IMG/VR virus record: IMGVR_UViG_3300025687_004466
Location: 1 to 20,310 of that record
Reading direction: 5' to 3' (one strand)
Source: a virus
Length of the DNA stretch: 20,310 nt
Part shown: positions 19,367-20,310 of the stretch, piece by piece
Layout of the letters: each line of letters starts with the position of its first letter
Numbering within the stretch: position 1 is the stretch's first letter
Notes under the pieces: generated by a model
Told to the model about the DNA's origin: nothing
The model's database searches: none
The model's input: only the letters and a program-made list of their open reading frames with translations
Program-made: the position numbers and the translations under genes

Positions 19367-20310
19367 TTATAAACGACCTACAACAACTTCAATAACGCCT
19401 TCTGCGCCATCAAAGTTTTCTAGTGCCTTGCCAATTACCGAACCTAGTACTGGGTTCTCTTCAGCACGTGCTTGACCATTGCCTGCACTTACCATCATGT
19501 CACCCTTGCGTACTGGACCAACAACCTTACATGGAACACGTCCAGTTAGTGCTACATAAACACCTTCTGCATCCGAGTTCATCATGTATGCTGGATCAGT
19601 AGAAACAACACCTGCAACCTTGCGATCCATATCATGATCACAAACTTGAACTTCTGCGTCCCCACCAAAGCACACAACTGTACCTGGTTCAATATCACCA
19701 TCGGCGGCATATTTTTCTGCCAAGTCAGCGTAGCGTGCTGCTGTAGCAGTACCTGAGAAGATAGTTGAATGCAGAATGTTGTTTGTATTGTCAAAGTACA
19801 ATGCGCTATCTTCATACACTGCTTTGTAACCAGCAGTTGTGTTAGCTGAGAACAAGATTGGGCAGTTAGTATCGCCAGTGTCATCGTTGTTGATGTACAG
19901 GTTGTTAGCGTTAGTAGCTGTAGTAGCTGTAGCAGCGTTACCGGTGGTATTTTGGTTACCGGCAGTATTAACACCTGGTAAGTTGATATTAGCTGAACCA
20001 TCAAAACTTACACCACCGATTGTACGTGCTGTTGCTAGTTTGGTAGCTGTAGCAGCGTTACCAGAACATGCGTTAGCGTTAGCAACGTTGTTAACTGTAA
20101 CAACGTCAGTTGTGCTATCACCACGTGCTAGTGTGATAGTAGCATTGCTTACTGTCATTACGTTTGCTGCAGAACCTAGTGCTTGTGCTGATGTTGTACC
20201 AACCTTACCGCCTAGTGCTGTAGTAATAGTTGAAGCGTATGAAGCATCATCATTAATAGCAGCAGCTAGTTCGTTTAGCGTATCTAACGCAGCCGGAGCA
20301 CCACCAATTA
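19367..20310 (-). CDS. Long tail fibre protein, C-terminal part (5' end outside the window)
   Basis: The reading frame stays open through base 20310, so the gene begins beyond the window; an internal ATG at 20158 is not a convincing start. The first visible residues, IGGAPAALDTLNELAAAIND, are the classic phage fibre motif APAALDTLNELA. A shaft of GNAATAT-type repeats and Asn/Thr/Ala-rich sequence follows. The last ~130 residues start RYADLAEKYAADGDIEPGTV and include VAGVVSTDPAYMMNSDAEGV, LTGRVPCKVVGPVRKGDMMV and a final EGVIEVVVGRL. I recall this terminal domain at the ends of many marine myovirus fibres. It may be a trimerisation, chaperone or receptor-facing domain. The gene is closed by a strong terminator. 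Confidence 0.88.
   Translation of the reverse strand, partial: IGGAPAALDTLNELAAAINDDASYASTITTALGGKVGTTSAQALGSAANVMTVSNATITLARGDSTTDVVTVNNVANANACSGNAATATKLATARTIGGVSFDGSANINLPGVNTAGNQNTTGNAATATTATNANNLYINNDDTGDTNCPILFSANTTAGYKAVYEDSALYFDNTNNILHSTIFSGTATAARYADLAEKYAADGDIEPGTVVCFGGDAEVQVCDHDMDRKVAGVVSTDPAYMMNSDAEGVYVALTGRVPCKVVGPVRKGDMMVSAGNGQARAEENPVLGSVIGKALENFDGAEGVIEVVVGRL
19924..20062 (-). repeat. In-frame fibre shaft repeats
   Basis: The 19-base sequence TAGCTGTAGCAGCGTTACC (plus-strand reading) occurs at 19924-19942 and again at 20044-20062, exactly 120 bases apart, a whole number of codons. Both copies encode GNAATAT in the fibre protein. They look like shaft repeats and possible sites of recombination that changes fibre length. 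Confidence 0.7.

Noticed and set aside
19582-20004. Minus-strand open frame of 140 residues rich in Leu, Thr and Gln
   Set aside because: It is a shifted frame of the fibre repeat region, whose repeats make long open frames in several phases.
20156-20158. ATG as the true start of the long fibre gene
   Set aside because: The frame upstream is open to the window edge and encodes the recognised fibre motif APAALDTLNELA, so the real start is outside the window.

Overview
The window looks like part of the late (virion structural) region of a T4-type myovirus genome. The organism-level evidence is a set of T4 core homologues recognised by sequence pattern: gp4 head-completion nuclease, gp16 small terminase, gp18 sheath, gp19 tube, gp13/gp14/gp15 neck and tail-completion proteins, and a DexA-like exonuclease. 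Promoters of the T4 late type (TATAAATA and close variants) precede several structural genes. The DNA is AT-rich. The long decorated neck/sheath proteins and the radical SAM, Arr-like and fibre-end families resemble what I recall from marine T4-like phages (cyanophages, pelagimyophages and relatives). The host cannot be read from the sequence; two perfect TTGACA-N17-TATAAT promoters only suggest a bacterium with an ordinary sigma70-type factor.

Layout. (1) 39-4583, minus strand: a radical SAM/SPASM-like enzyme and four tightly packed genes of unknown function. Three of these begin with short peptides resembling T4 capsid-targeting sequences. (2) 4609-7864, minus: gp16-like small terminase, gp4-like nuclease, a small structural-type protein, a long second tube-family protein and gp19 tail tube. 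(3) 7961-11194, minus: a giant 1077-residue sheath protein with a central insertion of about 650 residues. It is followed by a textbook terminator and a fresh late promoter for gp19. (4) 11295-14383: a small plus-strand zinc/HNH-like gene converges on a minus-strand DexA-like exonuclease, which is preceded by a basic MRASEFI protein, gp13, and a conserved-looking gene driven by a perfect sigma70 promoter. (5) 14535-17987, plus: gp14-like neck protein, Arr-like ADP-ribosyltransferase, gp15-like tail-completion protein and Nudix hydrolase, all overlapping or coupled. (6) 17969-20310, minus: the 3' end of a long tail fibre gene (cut by the window edge), a bidirectional terminator, a late promoter, a short fibre/adaptor protein and a coupled gene of unknown, possibly Rossmann-like, function.

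How it works together: most genes build the head-tail junction and contractile tail. The accessory genes sit inside the structural operons, so they are probably made late and possibly packaged in virions. The most interesting possibilities are an NAD/ADP-ribose pair (ADP-ribosyltransferase plus Nudix hydrolase) interleaved with gp14 and gp15, and a set of putative internal head proteins marked by T4-like capsid-targeting peptides. No tRNA, CRISPR array, insertion sequence or integrase was seen, and no intergenic gap exceeds about 150 bases.
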